Part shown: in pieces, positions 4,415 through 6,557 of the stretch
Position numbering within the stretch: the first letter of the stretch is position 1
Layout of the letters: each line of letters starts with the position of its first letter
Assembly: GCA_012797575.1 (NCBI GenBank)
Contig: JAAZOW010000181.1
Coordinates: 1-6,557, forward strand
Source: Methanomicrobiales archaeon
GTDB lineage: Archaea; Halobacteriota; Methanomicrobia; Methanomicrobiales; Methanoculleaceae
Length of the DNA: 6,557 bases
Direction: 5' to 3'
Notes under the pieces: generated by a model
Seen by the model: only the letters and a program-made list of their open reading frames with translations
Told to the model about the DNA's origin: nothing
Database searches by the model: none
Translations under genes and position numbers: made by a program

Positions 4415-5782
4415 TTGTCGAAAGTTGTAGAGATTTCCCCAACAACGAGACATGAAGGCCACTCGAAGCTCGTTCTAAAGGTCAATGATGAAGGCATCAT
4501 CGAGCGTGGAGACTGGCTCAGCATCACCCCGGTGAGGGGTGTCGAGAAGCTCGCTATCGGTAAGACGATGGAGCAGGTTCCAAAGATTGCATCGCGCGTC
4601 TGCGGAATCTGTCCCATTGCGCATACCCTAGCGGGCGTTGAGGCGATGGAAGCATCGATCGGATGCGAGATCCCTGAAGACGCGAAACTTCTGCGCTACA
4701 TCCTGCAATGTGCAAACAGGATGCACAGCCACGCCTTGCACAATATCCTATCGCTTCCAGACATGCATATACCAGGAACCGATACGAAGATCAACCCGTT
4801 CACCAAGGAAGAGCCAGTCAGGAGCGCTGCCCTCAGGATCCAGCGACTCCGTGAAATTGCTCAGACCATCGGCGAGATCGTCGGCGGTGAGGCCATCCAC
4901 CCGAGCAATCCCCGTGTCGGCGGAATGTACACCAACATCACCCCGCGTGCAAAGGCAAAGATCTATGATCTCGCAAAGGAAGGCCGCCTCCTCGCCCAGG
5001 ACCACATGGAGTTCATGATCTCGGTCTTCAAGGACTTCCAGAAGCGCGGCACCACCATGGTCGGCGGCGTCGAGGTCCCGATCCCTGACGACCTCGGGTA
5101 TCACAACCAGGGCTACATGGCCACTGCGCCGGTCTACGGCAGCTCAAGCCTCGACGCAAACCCGACCTGGTTCCCCGAGCGGTTCACCGAAGTCCGCCCC
5201 TGGGACTGGTACATGGGCGAGATGGAGGTCAGCGAAGCCGACCCGAACTACCCCATCGGAGGCACCACCCCCGTAGGGACGAAGACCTGGCCCCAGATGG
5301 AGGCCTGCACCGGCGTTCCGCTCTATGACGGCCAGCCGGTCGAGGTCGGACCACGTGCCCGCCTGGTTCAGTTCAGGAACTATGACGGGAGGGGCGCCAT
5401 GGGCCTGCAGATCGCACGCCAGATGGAATTCCCCGAGACCATGTACGGTATCATCGATGCCGTGGATGCGCTCAACACCTCCGGATCGGTGCTCGCAGAC
5501 GATATCCCGCAGGGAGATGGATCTCTGGGCTGGGCTGCAAACGAGGCGCCCCGTGGAACCGATGTCCACCTCACCCGTGTCAAGGACGGCCGCGTCCAGT
5601 ACTTCTCGCTGCTCGTCCCAACCACCTGGAACTTCCCGACCTGCAGCCGTGCGCTGACCGGTGCACCCTGGCGGATCGCGGAAGTCATCGTGCGTGCGTA
5701 CGACCCCTGTGTCTCATGTGCAACGCACATGCTGGTCATCGACGAAGAGAAGAGACTGGTGGCCCAGAAACTCATTCAGTGA
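4415..5782 (+). CDS. frhA: Coenzyme F420-reducing [NiFe]-hydrogenase, alpha (large) subunit precursor
   Basis: FrhA carries the NiFe(CN)2CO active site of the cytoplasmic FrhABG complex, which reduces coenzyme F420 with H2; F420H2 then drives two steps of CO2 reduction to methane. The 455 residues contain RHEGH (12-16), the N-terminal nickel motif RVCGIC with C63 and C66, and the C-terminal motif DPCVSCATH (430-438) with C432 and C435. The nickel ligands are all cysteine, with no UGA-encoded selenocysteine. Large subunits of this family are cleaved after the motif His, here H438, which would remove 17 residues (439-455). EAPRG (377-381) is a further conserved loop. The start is TTG with a ribosome-binding site; the sequence MSKVVEISPTTR fits the family N-terminus. 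frhD follows after 12 nt, so the genes are an operon. By hand count, third-position GC is much lower before about nt 4985 than after it. Confidence 0.97.
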   Translation: MSKVVEISPTTRHEGHSKLVLKVNDEGIIERGDWLSITPVRGVEKLAIGKTMEQVPKIASRVCGICPIAHTLAGVEAMEASIGCEIPEDAKLLRYILQCANRMHSHALHNILSLPDMHIPGTDTKINPFTKEEPVRSAALRIQRLREIAQTIGEIVGGEAIHPSNPRVGGMYTNITPRAKAKIYDLAKEGRLLAQDHMEFMISVFKDFQKRGTTMVGGVEVPIPDDLGYHNQGYMATAPVYGSSSLDANPTWFPERFTEVRPWDWYMGEMEVSEADPNYPIGGTTPVGTKTWPQMEACTGVPLYDGQPVEVGPRARLVQFRNYDGRGAMGLQIARQMEFPETMYGIIDAVDALNTSGSVLADDIPQGDGSLGWAANEAPRGTDVHLTRVKDGRVQYFSLLVPTTWNFPTCSRALTGAPWRIAEVIVRAYDPCVSCATHMLVIDEEKRLVAQKLIQ

Positions 5783-5794
5783 GCGTAACCGAGC

Positions 5795-6334
5795 ATGCTA
5801 TTCCGTGAGATCGTGATCGCAGGATGCGGCAACCCCCTCTACGGAGACGACGGGTTTGGCCCTGCAGTCGTGGAAGCACTCAAGGAGCTACAGCTGCCCG
5901 AGAACGTCAAGGTCATCGACGCGGGTCTTGGCGCCCCTCACTTCCTCTTCACCCTGATGGAGGATGCGGAGGTGCCGGTGAAGAAGCTGATCATCATCGA
6001 TACCGCCGACTTCGGCGCAAAACCCGGTGATGTGACGAAGCTCCGACCTGAGGACCTGCCGCCGGGCGCATACCGGGATGTCCATTCATGGGACCTCTCG
6101 GAGCCGCTGCAGCGACTCAAGGACGTCATCGATATCACGATCATCGGGTGCCAGCCAAAGCGTGTCACTAGCCATGAGTTTGAACTGGGGCTCACTGAGG
6201 AGGTTGAAGGGGCCATTCCCAAAACAGTGCGCATTGTACTGGAAGAGATTGGGGTAAAGTATGGGGCTGCTATCAACCATCAAAGAACGCATCTTTGGGC
6301 GCCGGGAGAGACCGCCGGAGAAACCGGCGAGTAA
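5795..6334 (+). CDS. frhD: Hydrogenase maturation protease (coenzyme F420-reducing hydrogenase type)
   Basis: FrhD belongs to the HybD/HyaD/HycI endopeptidases, which use the nickel in the large-subunit precursor as recognition signal and remove its C-terminal tail, here that of FrhA. GCGNPLYGDDGFG (10-22) matches the family N-terminus. By alignment to HybD (Ni/Cd ligands E16, D62, H93), the probable ligands are D19, D69 in IIIDTADFG and H97 in DVHSWDL. The usual core seems to end near residue 155 (VLEEIG); the last 20 or so residues overlap the upstream-extended frhG frame and look unlike a conserved end. The 12-nt gap after frhA has only a weak GTGAG, so translation is probably coupled to frhA. 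The GTG at 5813 is a possible shorter start, but ATG gives a normal leading strand. The frhA-frhD-frhG order is the established frhADGB arrangement. Confidence 0.94.
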   Translation: MLFREIVIAGCGNPLYGDDGFGPAVVEALKELQLPENVKVIDAGLGAPHFLFTLMEDAEVPVKKLIIIDTADFGAKPGDVTKLRPEDLPPGAYRDVHSWDLSEPLQRLKDVIDITIIGCQPKRVTSHEFELGLTEEVEGAIPKTVRIVLEEIGVKYGAAINHQRTHLWAPGETAGETGE

Positions 6335-6557
6335 ACCTGAGGGGAAGCCTGCATCGAAACCATCGCAGGCAAAACCCGCGATGAAGCCCTCTGATGTGAA
6401 TGGAGAAGAGAAGGTGGAAGTTGTACAAAAGGAGGAAAAGCCTGTGGCTGAGAAGATTTCTATAGGTGAATTGCATCTGAGTGGATGTACGGGATGCCTC
6501 GTGACGCTTGCAGATAACTACGAGGGTCTCTTCAAGCTGCTCGATGATTACGCGGAC
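6261..6557 (+). CDS. frhG: Coenzyme F420-reducing hydrogenase, gamma (small) subunit, N-terminal part
   Basis: FrhG is the Fe-S small subunit passing electrons from the FrhA active site to FrhB, which holds FAD and F420. The gene runs off the right edge after 99 codons. Residues 66-99 are the family N-terminus: GELHLSGCTGCLVTLADNYE contains C76 and C79, the first ligands of the proximal cluster. Before it lies an extension: a short basic amphipathic stretch, MGLLSTIKERIFGRR, then a Lys/Pro/Ala/Ser-rich linker (about 18-43) and a Glu/Lys-rich segment (49-65). The start is uncertain. ATG 6261 gives the full extension but overlaps frhD by 74 nt. ATG 6381 lacks a ribosome-binding site. GTG 6414 has GGAG eight bases upstream. 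GTG 6444 has GGAGG eight bases upstream and would give a canonical N-terminus without extension. The frame is open throughout. I list the longest form; identity is sure, start is not. Confidence 0.85.
   Translation, partial: MGLLSTIKERIFGRRERPPEKPASKPEGKPASKPSQAKPAMKPSDVNGEEKVEVVQKEEKPVAEKISIGELHLSGCTGCLVTLADNYEGLFKLLDDYAD

Noticed and set aside
4258..4617. A 119-codon minus-strand frame covering the frhA leader and 5' end
   Set aside because: It is antisense to conserved frhA sequence and has no ribosome-binding site or family resemblance.
1..6557. An undescribed defence, mobile or CRISPR-like system
   Set aside because: All intact coding space is accounted for by recognised metabolic genes. 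I saw no direct-repeat array, transposase, integrase, attachment site or tRNA.

Overview
The window looks like a chromosomal segment of a hydrogenotrophic methanogen of the order Methanomicrobiales, with Methanoculleus or a close relative as the best guess. The basis is GC-rich coding sequence with AT-rich archaeal promoters (TATA boxes, no bacterial -35/-10 pairs), an archaeal-type GTP cyclohydrolase for tetrahydromethanopterin, and the start of an F420-reducing [NiFe]-hydrogenase operon. The genus is inferred from base composition and protein character, not from a database search.

Layout. (1) 2-1564 (+): the C-terminal two-thirds or more of purL (purine synthesis), cut by the left edge. (2) 1558-2052 (-): a flavodoxin-like protein that converges on purL, with the two stop regions overlapping by 7 nt. 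(3) 2110-3099 (-): ilvC, ketol-acid reductoisomerase of branched-chain amino acid synthesis. (4) A 127-bp divergent promoter region. (5) 3227-4168 (+): mptA, the first enzyme of tetrahydromethanopterin synthesis. (6) A 246-bp AT-rich intergenic region with two TATA-like boxes, a 10-bp direct repeat, a dyad and a leader hairpin. (7) From 4415 to the right edge (+): frhA, frhD and the start of frhG. frhB is expected just outside.

How the genes relate. MptA starts the pathway to H4MPT, the one-carbon carrier of methanogenesis. Frh supplies reduced F420, which reduces H4MPT-bound carbon. FrhD lies between the large and small subunit genes and is expected to trim the C-terminus of FrhA after nickel insertion. 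purL, ilvC and the flavodoxin are housekeeping or redox genes with no clear link to that theme.

I see no mobile element, CRISPR array, tRNA or rRNA, and no convincing undescribed multi-gene system. The points most worth a second look are a one-residue-short cofactor loop in the reductoisomerase (possible NADH use), an unresolved frhG start with a Lys/Pro-rich N-terminal extension that overlaps frhD, the regulatory architecture upstream of frhA, and a sharp change in third-position GC inside frhA.
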